A DNA stretch of 64,000 nucleotides from Agathobacter sp. Its GTDB lineage: Bacteria > Bacillota > Clostridia > Lachnospirales > Lachnospiraceae. Positions 36,198-44,373 of this stretch are shown piece after piece. The translations under genes were made by a program, and so were the position numbers. Position 1 is the stretch's first letter, and each line of letters begins with the position of its first letter. The DNA is taken from positions 62,001 to 126,000 of the forward strand of contig JALEKN010000012.1 in NCBI GenBank assembly GCA_022769125.1. Reading direction: 5' to 3'. Under the pieces are notes generated by a model, which saw nothing but the letters and a program-made list of their open reading frames with translations, had not been told where the DNA came from and did no database searches.

Positions 36198-36896
36198 ATG
36201 TATAATATTTTAGTTTGCGATGATGAAAAGGATATTGTTTCCGCACTAAAAATCTACCTGACCAGTGATGGATATCAGGTATTTGAGGCATACAATGGAA
36301 AGCAGGCGCTTACCATTATGCAGAGGGAGGACATTCATCTGGTACTTATGGATATCATGATGCCGGAGATGGACGGCATTCAGGCCATGGTAAAGATACG
36401 CGAGATCAGCAATGTCCCGGTCATACTGCTTACTGCAAAAAGTGAGGATACGGATAAGGTGTTAGGACTAACCGTAGGCGCAGATGACTATGTGACAAAG
36501 CCCTTTAATCCCGTGGAACTACAGGCACGTGTGCGCTCCCAGCTTCGGAGATACATGCTTCTCGGAAGCGGTAATGCTTCCGCTGGCACAGCGACCTTCC
36601 GGATCGGAGGTATCGAACTGGATGACCGGGCAAAGGAAGTTACGCTTGACGGGGAGAGGATCAGTCTGACCAGAACCGAGTATGATATTTTAAAGCTTCT
36701 GATGGAACATCCTGGAGAAGTGTATTCGCCAAGCCAGATTTATGAGAAGGTATGGAATGACAATCCACTCGGGTCAGAGAATACCGTAGCAGTACATATC
36801 CGCCATTTGAGGGAAAAGGTCGAGATCAATCCGGCGGAACCGCGTTACTTAAAGGTTGTATGGGGGCGCGGTTACAAGATGGAGCCGGAAGCCTGA
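36198..36896 (+). CDS. OmpR-family response regulator
   Basis: A 232-residue DNA-binding response regulator. The receiver domain has the acidic pair in LVCDDEKDIV, the phosphorylated aspartate in LVLMDIMMPEMDG, the threonine in ILLTAKSEDTDK and the lysine in DYVTKPFNP. The winged-helix effector (ISLTRTEYDILKLLMEHPGEVYSPSQIYEKVW, NTVAVHIRHLREKVE, KVVWGRGYKME) follows. The ATG at 36198 is behind GGAGGAAG. It is 51 bases before its partner histidine kinase and most resembles VanR/CssR-type regulators. Candidate targets include the adjacent deacetylase gene. Confidence 0.94.
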   Translation: MYNILVCDDEKDIVSALKIYLTSDGYQVFEAYNGKQALTIMQREDIHLVLMDIMMPEMDGIQAMVKIREISNVPVILLTAKSEDTDKVLGLTVGADDYVTKPFNPVELQARVRSQLRRYMLLGSGNASAGTATFRIGGIELDDRAKEVTLDGERISLTRTEYDILKLLMEHPGEVYSPSQIYEKVWNDNPLGSENTVAVHIRHLREKVEINPAEPRYLKVVWGRGYKMEPEA

Positions 36897-36947
36897 AGCA
36901 TCGCAGCGTATGTGACAAGCACACAGATGCAAGGGAGGAAGTAAAAT

Positions 36948-39515
36948 ATGCAGACGTTAAAAGGAAAATGGTGGGCAAAAGCAATTGCCATGCTGCTGTG
37001 TATAACCAGCATCATAACCGCATGTGTCGGATTCGCGGGAATGATCTATAAGGCGAACATGAACAGGGAAGACACACTTGAGAATGTATACAGTAAAATT
37101 GCCGACAACTATTCCGCGAAGGTGTTAAGCGCGTACAATGGTTCCGATATGAAGGCAGAAACATTGGCTGCACTGATACAGAAGAATGTTGATCCGAAGC
37201 TTAAGCTTGCAATTATAGCAACATCACAAAGAGAATGGGCGGATGATGCCGCAACAATGGCAGAGAAGCTTGGAGCGTTTGGCACGGATGCAGATTATCT
37301 GTATGGGACACCGGAGACGGTAAAGCAGGCAACAAACTATTTCACAGGCGGAGACAGCTATACTTATAGCTATAATACCTCCAGCCTGATCGGAATGATG
37401 GATTCCGGTTATCAATGGAAGCATTCGCCAAGCGGTGGCTATGAGGAAGTAAAGCGTGTCTGGTATGTGAAGAGTACAGGACTTTTTTACTATGAGACGG
37501 ATAGCGGATTTTATCCGGTACACAATGTATGTATTACGGATCGGGAATCAACAGACTCCTATACGCTTACGGAAACTACGGGGGCGGATTCAGAAGTAAC
37601 ATACAACGCGGGTGAAGCAGATGGGGCAACGGAATACGATATAACGACAGAGGCGGCTTTGGATCAGGAAAACACATTGCAATATCTGAATGATGCGGAT
37701 GACTCACCGAATGATCTAGTGAACTGGAACTATGTTCAGATGGAAAATGAGCAGTGTGCAATCCGTTTCCTTACAGAGGACCCGGATGTCGTAGATGACC
37801 AGCCGGGAAACTATGTTTATGCAGTAGAGAGCACGGAGAACCTTCAAAGTGATGGGGAGGGGATTGTATATGGTTACGAAGATACCTATATCTCCGATTA
37901 CCTTCTGTATACGGGCAATGTAGAAGAAAACAGCAAAGAGACATATTACTATGTATTTTCTTATGTGGATGAAAGCGTTCAGAGTGATAGCTTCACAGAC
38001 TTTTTTTCGGAGGCAGGAATATGGGTGGACCGCATAGATGCGGTTTGCAATTATGCGGTTGTGCTGGAACTGTTTTCTGTTATTATATTTGTTCTTTCCC
38101 TGTTGTTCTTAATCTGTGCAGCGGGACATCGGCCAGAGGATGATGAAATCCACATGACAACGCTTGATAAGATCTGGTATGAGGTTGTTTTGGGAGTGGT
38201 ATGCATCCTTGATACTATTTTCATTGCGCTTATGGTATATATGGTTGAGTGGAGCGGCAGCCTTGATGTGGCGGGCTTTATCTCTATAGAATTGCAGCTT
38301 GCGACGGTGACAGCCCTTGTTACATTGTTCCTGTTTCTAACTACGGTCACCCGTATCAAGGCTCAGAAGTTCTGGCGGTATACCGGTGCATATTGGTGCT
38401 GGCATGGCATAAGCTGTGTCTGGAAGAAAATCTGGGCGGTTCCGGCAAATCTGCTGCATGGTCTAAAAGTGCGCAGGAAGGAAAATATGACCTTCTACCG
38501 GGAGCACATGTCGCTTTTCTGGAGAACGGTGGTAGCACTTTGCGTTGCTTCACTTGTAATTCTAATCAGTTTTGTCACTATGTGTGTTGGCGGCTACTAC
38601 AGCGAGCTTTATGTGCTGTGGATATTGATCGCGCTTATACTTGTATGGGGCGTGACGTTGACGCTTGTCGTGCAGATGACCCGGCTGCAGGAGGGCGGCA
38701 GACGCATTGCAGAGGGAGATCTTTCCAACCCGATCGATACGAAGGGTTTGTATGGCGATTTCAAGGAACATGCGGAGAATATCAACAAGGCGGGGATAGG
38801 AATCGCGCATGCAGTTGAAAAGCAGATGAAGAGTGAACGATTCAAGACGGAGTTGATCACAAATGTCTCGCATGACATTAAAACACCGCTTACTTCTATT
38901 ATCAACTACGTGGATCTGATCAAAAAGGAAGAAATTTCCGATGAGACACTTAAGGAATATGTGGATGTGCTCGACCGGCAGTCTACCAGGCTAAAAAAGC
39001 TGATCGAGGATCTGATTGAGGCGTCCAAAGCATCAACGGGTAATTTGTCGGTTAATTTTGAGGATTGTGATGCACGCGTGCTCTTGACACAGATCGTAGG
39101 TGAGTTTGAGGAAAAAACAGCTGCAAACCAGCTGGAAATGATTGTGCAGAATCCGGATCATCCGGTCAATGTGCGTGTGGACAGCCGTCATATCTGGAGA
39201 GTGTTTGACAATCTGCTTGGAAATATCTGTAAGTATGCGCAGCCCGGCACGCGTGTATATATTACGCTTGAGCAAAAGGCTCAAAGCGCCATCATATGCT
39301 TTAAGAATATTTCAAAATACCAGCTTAATATTTCAAATGAAGAACTGCTCGAGCGGTTTGTACGAGGTGACAGCTCCAGAAATACGGAGGGAAGTGGTCT
39401 TGGGCTTTCCATTGCACAGAGTCTTACGGAACTTATGAATGGCAAGATGGAGCTTGCTGTGGACGGAGACCTGTTTAAGGTTACACTTACATTTCCAATA
39501 AAGCCGGAGAATTAA
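36948..39515 (+). CDS. Sensor histidine kinase with large extracellular domain
   Basis: An 855-residue membrane kinase. An N-terminal helix (WAKAIAMLLCITSIITACVGFAGMIY) is followed by about 330 extracytoplasmic residues rich in Tyr, Ser, Thr and Asp, then several membrane helices (residues about 365-470 and 520-570). A HAMP-like segment (MTRLQEGGRRIAEGDLSNPID) follows, then the H-box NVSHDIKTPLTSIINY with phospho-accepting H642, and an ATPase domain with SSRNTEGSGLGLSIAQSL. The number of membrane helices (about seven) is unusual for this class. GGAGGAAG precedes the ATG. It probably senses an envelope signal and controls the deacetylase downstream. Confidence 0.93.
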   Translation: MQTLKGKWWAKAIAMLLCITSIITACVGFAGMIYKANMNREDTLENVYSKIADNYSAKVLSAYNGSDMKAETLAALIQKNVDPKLKLAIIATSQREWADDAATMAEKLGAFGTDADYLYGTPETVKQATNYFTGGDSYTYSYNTSSLIGMMDSGYQWKHSPSGGYEEVKRVWYVKSTGLFYYETDSGFYPVHNVCITDRESTDSYTLTETTGADSEVTYNAGEADGATEYDITTEAALDQENTLQYLNDADDSPNDLVNWNYVQMENEQCAIRFLTEDPDVVDDQPGNYVYAVESTENLQSDGEGIVYGYEDTYISDYLLYTGNVEENSKETYYYVFSYVDESVQSDSFTDFFSEAGIWVDRIDAVCNYAVVLELFSVIIFVLSLLFLICAAGHRPEDDEIHMTTLDKIWYEVVLGVVCILDTIFIALMVYMVEWSGSLDVAGFISIELQLATVTALVTLFLFLTTVTRIKAQKFWRYTGAYWCWHGISCVWKKIWAVPANLLHGLKVRRKENMTFYREHMSLFWRTVVALCVASLVILISFVTMCVGGYYSELYVLWILIALILVWGVTLTLVVQMTRLQEGGRRIAEGDLSNPIDTKGLYGDFKEHAENINKAGIGIAHAVEKQMKSERFKTELITNVSHDIKTPLTSIINYVDLIKKEEISDETLKEYVDVLDRQSTRLKKLIEDLIEASKASTGNLSVNFEDCDARVLLTQIVGEFEEKTAANQLEMIVQNPDHPVNVRVDSRHIWRVFDNLLGNICKYAQPGTRVYITLEQKAQSAIICFKNISKYQLNISNEELLERFVRGDSSRNTEGSGLGLSIAQSLTELMNGKMELAVDGDLFKVTLTFPIKPEN

Positions 39516-39595
39516 ATACAGGGTTTATCTGATGGAGAAAATGTGCTATAATTATGTGTAAATAAAATGCAAAATGAAAAGAGAAAGGGATTATG

Positions 39596-40864
39596 ATGAA
39601 GAAAAAGTGGGTAATAGCTTTTGCGGTTCTTTTCGTACTTATGTGTGCTGGTATTCCTTTTCTGCATCTTGGACGCACAATTTCTCCGGAGACAGCTAGT
39701 GCGGCACAGACAAAGGAAGAGACTGCTTCCACAAAGAATAAGAAGCTGACAGGCTTGCAGAAGATTGATGGAAAATATTACTACTACGTAAAGGGAGAAG
39801 CCGTAACAAGCACATACAAGAAGGTTAATATCAACGGCGTTAATTATTATTTTTATTTTCAGAAGGATGGAAGTGCCTACACAGAAGGATACAGAAAGGT
39901 CACATCGGATTCCGGAAAGACCTACTATTGTTTCTTCAAGAAGAATGGACGTGCCTATGCGGATGGACTTAAAAAGGTAGCCATCAACGGAGTCAATTAC
40001 TATTTCTACTTTGATAAGAATGGGCGCGCCGTTACGGACAAGTTGAAGAAGGTCACGGACAGCAGGGGCAATGTAGCATCTTACTATTTCCGGTCAAATG
40101 GCCGTGCGTTGACCAACAGTTTCAAAGTGATCGATGGAAGCAAGTATTACTTTATGGAAAACGGAAAGGCCTGCACGGAGGGCAAACACAATATATCCCA
40201 TTATCTATGTTACTTTGATGAGAATGGTGCCCTGACACGCCGCATCGACAAGAATAAGAAGATGATCGCATTGACATATGATGATGGTCCATCCAAGTAT
40301 ACGTATAAGGTTCTGGATGTCATGGAGGAGTATAATTCGGTCTGCACGTTCTTTATCGTAGGCAATCGCGTCTCCTCTTACAAGGATTTTGTAAAGCGCG
40401 AGGCAGAGCTTGGATGCGAGCTTGCAAACCATACCTACGACCATGAGATCCTGACAAAGCTTGATTCAAGGGATGAGATCAGAGAGCAGGTAGAAAAGTG
40501 TAACGATACGATTGAGGCACTTACAGGAATCCGTCCGAAGCTGGTGCGTACACCGGGAGGCGGCCGCAACGATATGGTTGATGATACGATCGGTATGCCG
40601 AATATCCTGTGGTCGGTTGACACCCTTGACTGGAAGACCCGTGATACAGATGCTACAATCAAATCAGTAAAGGAAGAAGCTTACGATGGCGCAATCATCC
40701 TGATGCACGATCTGCATGAGGCAACAACAGATGCAGCAAAGACAATCGTTCCGTATCTGATCGACCAGGGGTATCAGCTTGTGACCGTCAGCGAAATGGC
40801 GGAATGTCGTGGAGTAGAGCTGGAAGATGGCACCAGATATTATTCCATGCGGCCACAAAAATAA
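39596..40864 (+). CDS. Secreted polysaccharide deacetylase with cell-wall-binding repeats
   Basis: A 422-residue protein with an N-terminal signal or anchor (MKKKWVIAFAVLFVLMCAGIPF). Residues about 50-210 hold five or six repeats of about 22 residues of the type INGVNYYFYFDKNGRA, like choline-binding/glucan-binding repeats that anchor proteins to the wall. The C-terminal NodB domain has motif 1 LTYDDGPS (D229, D230), motif 2 HTYDH (H279, H283), motif 3 RTPGGGRND and motif 5 ILMHDLHEA. It would remove acetyl groups from peptidoglycan or a surface polysaccharide, often giving lysozyme resistance. It lies 80 bases after the sensor kinase. The ATG at 39593 is an alternative start. Confidence 0.92.
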   Translation: MKKKWVIAFAVLFVLMCAGIPFLHLGRTISPETASAAQTKEETASTKNKKLTGLQKIDGKYYYYVKGEAVTSTYKKVNINGVNYYFYFQKDGSAYTEGYRKVTSDSGKTYYCFFKKNGRAYADGLKKVAINGVNYYFYFDKNGRAVTDKLKKVTDSRGNVASYYFRSNGRALTNSFKVIDGSKYYFMENGKACTEGKHNISHYLCYFDENGALTRRIDKNKKMIALTYDDGPSKYTYKVLDVMEEYNSVCTFFIVGNRVSSYKDFVKREAELGCELANHTYDHEILTKLDSRDEIREQVEKCNDTIEALTGIRPKLVRTPGGGRNDMVDDTIGMPNILWSVDTLDWKTRDTDATIKSVKEEAYDGAIILMHDLHEATTDAAKTIVPYLIDQGYQLVTVSEMAECRGVELEDGTRYYSMRPQK

Positions 40865-40894
40865 TAGAAAAGCATCTATACAAACAAATGTTCT

Positions 40895-40946
40895 GGGTAT
40901 ATAATAAAAGAGAACGTAGGTTCGATTTTGTTATATACCCTTTTTT
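40895..40946 (+). terminator. Terminator after the deacetylase gene
   Basis: A 15-bp stem (40895-40909 with 40926-40940, one G-U) with a 16-base loop and TTTTTT tail. Flanking CAAACAAA and TTTTGTTTG extend the pairing. Confidence 0.85.
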
Positions 40947-41022
40947 GTTTGTAAATCAGAAAATTACTAAGTATTTTTCGAGATTGGCTTTTGGGATTGT
41001 TTTTTAGGACGGAGTATATCTT

Positions 41023-42531
41023 ATGGCAGAAGTAATTCAACAGCAGGATTTAATGGACAAGCTTACCATTCTTTCCGACGCAGCCAAATATGACGTGGCC
41101 TGTACTTCAAGCGGAGTGGAGCGCAGGGGCAACGGGAAGGGTATGGGCAATGCATGCGGTGCAGGCGTTTGCCATGCCTTTACATCGGACGGACGGTGCA
41201 TTTCGCTGCTTAAGATCCTTTTTACAAATGAATGCATATACGATTGCAGATACTGTATCAACCGCAGGAGCAACGATGTCCCGCGAACCTCCTTTACACC
41301 GGAGGAGGTCTGCCGGCTGACCATGGAGTTCTACCGTCGCAATTATATTGAGGGTCTGTTTTTAAGCTCCGGCATTGTTCATTCTCCCGACTATACGATG
41401 GGACTGCTGTATGAGACACTCTATCTGCTTCGCTCCAAGTATCATTTTAACGGATACATCCATATAAAAGGAATTCCGGGGGCCAGTGCGGATGTTGTGG
41501 AAATGGTCGGCTATTTGTGTGACCGCATGAGCGTGAATCTTGAACTTCCGACTGCGGAAGGGCTCCGGCAGGTTGCACCTAATAAAGTCAGACAGAATAT
41601 CCTAAGACCAATGCGCCAGATACAGAATGGTATCCGGGAGAGCCGGGAATACCATGGAGTATCAAGCATGAAGGCCAGAGTCAGTATCGATGAGAAGAGC
41701 TATTATGAGCAGATGGCGGAAATCGAGGATAGCAGAGAGCACCTTGCGGAAGACAGAAAGAGAATTGAAGGTATTAAAAATGCCTCCGCGGTGGCAGAGA
41801 GCGGATGGCACTTTACAGCAGAACAGCCGAAGCGGGAAGTGGCCCTTCCTCAGACCACCCGCGGGCTGTCAAATCCGTCCCGCTATTTTGTCCCTGCGGG
41901 GCAGAGCACACAGATGATCATCGGAGCCACAGGGGAGACTGATTATCAGATCATGTCTGTCAGCGAAGCTCTATATCAACGCTTTGATATGAAGCGGGTG
42001 TTCTACTCGGCATTTGTAAATGTAAATCTTGATGAACAGCTTCCGGGAGTCGGACAGAAGCCGCCGCTCCTTCGGGAGCATCGTCTGTATCAGGCAGATT
42101 TTTTACTTCGATTTTATGGTTTTGCGGCAGGAGAATTGCTGTCGGAGGAGAATCCCAATTTTCATGAACTTTTGGATCCGAAATGCAATTGGGCAGTTCA
42201 TCATCTGGAGCTGTTTCCGGTGGAAATCAACCATGCCGACTATTACACGCTGCTTCGGGTTCCCGGAATCGGAACCAAGAGCGCGAAGAGGATTCTTGCC
42301 GCAAGGAAGCATGCAAAGCTGGGATTTGACGATATCAAAAGGCTGGGGGTCGTACTGAAACGCGCACTGTATTTTATCACATGCGGTGGTCGTATGATGT
42401 ATCAGACCAAGATCGAAGAGGGCTATATCACCAGACACCTGATCTACAATGAGAGACCGAATCAGTTTCTGCTTGAGGATGGAACCAAACAGACATATGA
42501 ACAGCTGAACTTTATGTCAATGCTGGGGTGA
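41023..42531 (+). CDS. Putative DNA modification/repair radical SAM protein (TIGR03916 type)
   Basis: A 502-residue protein with a radical SAM cluster site CIYDCRYC (CxxxCxxC), preceded by an additional cysteine-rich segment GNACGAGVCHAF. The middle keeps LFLSSGIVHSPDYTM and HIKGIPGAS. The C-terminal 100 residues hold a helix-hairpin-helix (LLRVPGIGTKSAKRILAARK), a DNA-binding motif. This matches the family described as linked to uracil-DNA-glycosylase-like proteins. The chemical reaction is not known to me. Its usual partner (TIGR03915 type) follows 51 bases later. There is no membrane segment, so it acts in the cytosol on DNA or nucleotides. Confidence 0.9.
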   Translation: MAEVIQQQDLMDKLTILSDAAKYDVACTSSGVERRGNGKGMGNACGAGVCHAFTSDGRCISLLKILFTNECIYDCRYCINRRSNDVPRTSFTPEEVCRLTMEFYRRNYIEGLFLSSGIVHSPDYTMGLLYETLYLLRSKYHFNGYIHIKGIPGASADVVEMVGYLCDRMSVNLELPTAEGLRQVAPNKVRQNILRPMRQIQNGIRESREYHGVSSMKARVSIDEKSYYEQMAEIEDSREHLAEDRKRIEGIKNASAVAESGWHFTAEQPKREVALPQTTRGLSNPSRYFVPAGQSTQMIIGATGETDYQIMSVSEALYQRFDMKRVFYSAFVNVNLDEQLPGVGQKPPLLREHRLYQADFLLRFYGFAAGELLSEENPNFHELLDPKCNWAVHHLELFPVEINHADYYTLLRVPGIGTKSAKRILAARKHAKLGFDDIKRLGVVLKRALYFITCGGRMMYQTKIEEGYITRHLIYNERPNQFLLEDGTKQTYEQLNFMSMLG

Positions 42532-42582
42532 ATACGCAGACTGTCCTTTGCAGAATTAGGGGATTATTTAAAGGAGGAAGAG

Positions 42583-43377
42583 ATGGAGGAACAGTTGATT
42601 TTACACTGTGAAAATCGAATAGACGGAATATTGACAGCGATTTATGATGCTTTCGTCTTTAAGAATAAGATGAACACTCCCTACCGGGATTCCATATCCA
42701 TCCAGATCGGGGATGGAGGAAACGTCAGCCTTTTTGTCAAGGAAATCGAGGTGGCCACTGACGCTGCAAAGGCGCAGAAGACCGTGTATGCAATACAGTC
42801 CAAGCTGGGCTTCTCCATTTACCAGACAGTTTTTTACGCGCTCTGCCATTTTGATGAGGATCGGGCAACGGTGGTACTCGGCTATCTGGTCAGAGCTTTT
42901 GCAAAGGGAAGCAGAATCCGGGAATACATGGCGGATCCCTATGCGATGCGGGTGCTGGAGCTATCGAGAAAGGCAGGCAATGAATGCCAGAAGATGATGG
43001 GCTTTCTGCGCTTCCGCGATATGGGTGGTTTTTTGTTTGCAAGGATGGAACCAAAGTGTGATGATCTGCCGATTATGCAGGAGCATTTTGCAGACCGTTA
43101 TCCGAATGAGAATTTTGTCATCTATGATGCGGTGAGAGATTATGCTTTGGTGCATCCGGCGTATAAGCAATGTTTTTTTGTCTCGGATGAGGCAATCGCA
43201 GAGGCTCTTGCTGAGATTGGAGGAGAAAGGGACGGAGTCCTTGCAGTGACGGATGAATATGAGCAGCTCTGGCGACGGTATTTTAAGACCATGGCGATCG
43301 AGGAGAGAGAAAATGAGCGTTGCCAGAATAATCTGCTGCCCAAATGGTACCGGAAGAATATGCCGGAGTTCGGATGA
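42583..43377 (+). CDS. TIGR03915/DUF4130-type DNA-metabolism protein
   Basis: A 264-residue protein with the family start ILHCENRIDGILTAIYDAFVFK and the conserved core KMMGFLRFRDMGGFLFARMEPKCDDLPIMQEHFADRYPNENFVIYDAVRDYALVH. The C-terminus has EQLWRRYFKTMAIEERENERCQNNLLPKWYRKNMPEF. It is the standing partner of TIGR03916 radical SAM proteins; in many genomes the domain is fused to or beside a uracil-DNA-glycosylase-like domain. Here that domain is absent. A GGAGGAAG site precedes the ATG. Involvement in repair of a modified base is the usual inference, without proof. Confidence 0.88.
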   Translation: MEEQLILHCENRIDGILTAIYDAFVFKNKMNTPYRDSISIQIGDGGNVSLFVKEIEVATDAAKAQKTVYAIQSKLGFSIYQTVFYALCHFDEDRATVVLGYLVRAFAKGSRIREYMADPYAMRVLELSRKAGNECQKMMGFLRFRDMGGFLFARMEPKCDDLPIMQEHFADRYPNENFVIYDAVRDYALVHPAYKQCFFVSDEAIAEALAEIGGERDGVLAVTDEYEQLWRRYFKTMAIEERENERCQNNLLPKWYRKNMPEFG

Positions 43378-43393
43378 TTTTAGTTGAAAAATA

Positions 43394-43422
43394 TTGCTAA
43401 TTGGTCAAGTGAGATATATAAT
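43394..43422 (+). promoter_or_regulatory. Promoter of the Ig-like secreted protein gene
   Basis: TTGCTA (43394-43399), 17-base spacer, TATAAT (43417-43422), 63 bases before the ATG. Confidence 0.6.
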
Positions 43423-43485
43423 ATTTCAGAAAAAAGTATGCGTTTTGAGTGATACACAGTGTGATCAAGAAAAAGGAGAAATAGC

Positions 43486-44169
43486 ATGAAAAGAGTAGTA
43501 AGTAGTTTTTTAGTTGTGATATTAGCATTGCTTTTGGTACTCCCGGTATGGACAACACCGGTGCAGGCTTCTACATCACAGATTGAGTCAAGTCTTGATT
43601 TTGTTGATGTTCCGGAAATTGAGATTGGAAAGAAATATACCGCTGCGTATAACAATGATAAAACCAGCATTAAGTTAACGATGAAAGAATGGTTTAGCCG
43701 GTCAAATTCTTATGTTAAGTTTACAGTTCCACAGAAGCAGGAGTATAAATTATCGGTAAAGGAATCTGTTGGTGCAAATTATGATTTGTCATTTGCTATT
43801 TTAGATAAAGATTATAATGAGATAAAGTACTATTCCTTAAATAAGTCATCAGAAACGGATACATTCACACTTTCTAAAGGAACATATTATATTAAATTTA
43901 GTCATTATGATAAATCATATTTTGAATTTAAGCTTTCTATACCGGAAACTGCAGTTGCATTAAATAGGACAAAGGCAGAATTATCTGTCGGCGACACAAC
44001 TACGTTAAAACTAAAGAATGCATCAGATGTTACTTGGGTTTCGGGGAAAAAAAGTGTTGCAACTGTCTCTTCTAAAGGAAAGGTAACAGCAAAGAAGAAA
44101 GGAACAGCGGTAATATTTGCAATTAGTGATAATAATGTTTATCAATGCAAAATCAATGTGACAGACTAA
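43486..44169 (+). CDS. Secreted protein with C-terminal bacterial Ig-like (BIG2) domain
   Basis: A 227-residue protein with a clear signal peptide (MKRVVSSFLVVILALLLVLPVWTTPVQA, likely cut after VQA). A beta-rich domain (residues 30-155) with a pre-peptidase-like pattern (YVKFTVPQKQEYKLSVKES...YYIKFSHYDKSYFEFKLSI) follows. The last 75 residues form a BIG2 fold (ALNRTKAELSVGDTTTLKLKNAS..VTWVSGKKSVATVSSKGKVTAKKKGTAVI). It probably binds a surface polymer or other cell-surface protein. It is clearly AT-richer than its neighbours, hinting at horizontal acquisition. It is monocistronic with its own promoter and terminator. Confidence 0.83.
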   Translation: MKRVVSSFLVVILALLLVLPVWTTPVQASTSQIESSLDFVDVPEIEIGKKYTAAYNNDKTSIKLTMKEWFSRSNSYVKFTVPQKQEYKLSVKESVGANYDLSFAILDKDYNEIKYYSLNKSSETDTFTLSKGTYYIKFSHYDKSYFEFKLSIPETAVALNRTKAELSVGDTTTLKLKNASDVTWVSGKKSVATVSSKGKVTAKKKGTAVIFAISDNNVYQCKINVTD

Positions 44170-44290
44170 TTGGTATATTGTGATATATTTTTTGTTTTAT
44201 ATTTCTTATGTTGTTATAATACTAAATATTAGAAATTTTGCTAAGACTGCAGCAAAATAATTCTAAAATATCATACAAAACGCACATTGC

Positions 44291-44332
44291 CACAGACCTT
44301 CGATTGATGTATCGTAAGGTCTGTGATTTTTT
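44291..44332 (+). terminator. Terminator after the Ig-like protein gene
   Basis: CACAGACCTT (44291-44300) and AAGGTCTGTG (44316-44325) form a perfect 10-bp stem with a 15-base loop, followed by ATTTTTTATT. Confidence 0.8.
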
Positions 44333-44373
44333 ATTAGGGAATTATGTATGAATACTGAGGAGAAAAGGAAGAA

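Noticed and set aside
43486-44169. Idea that the AT-rich Ig-like gene and its flanks form a mobile element
   Set aside because: No direct or inverted terminal repeats or recombinase were found around 43380-44370.
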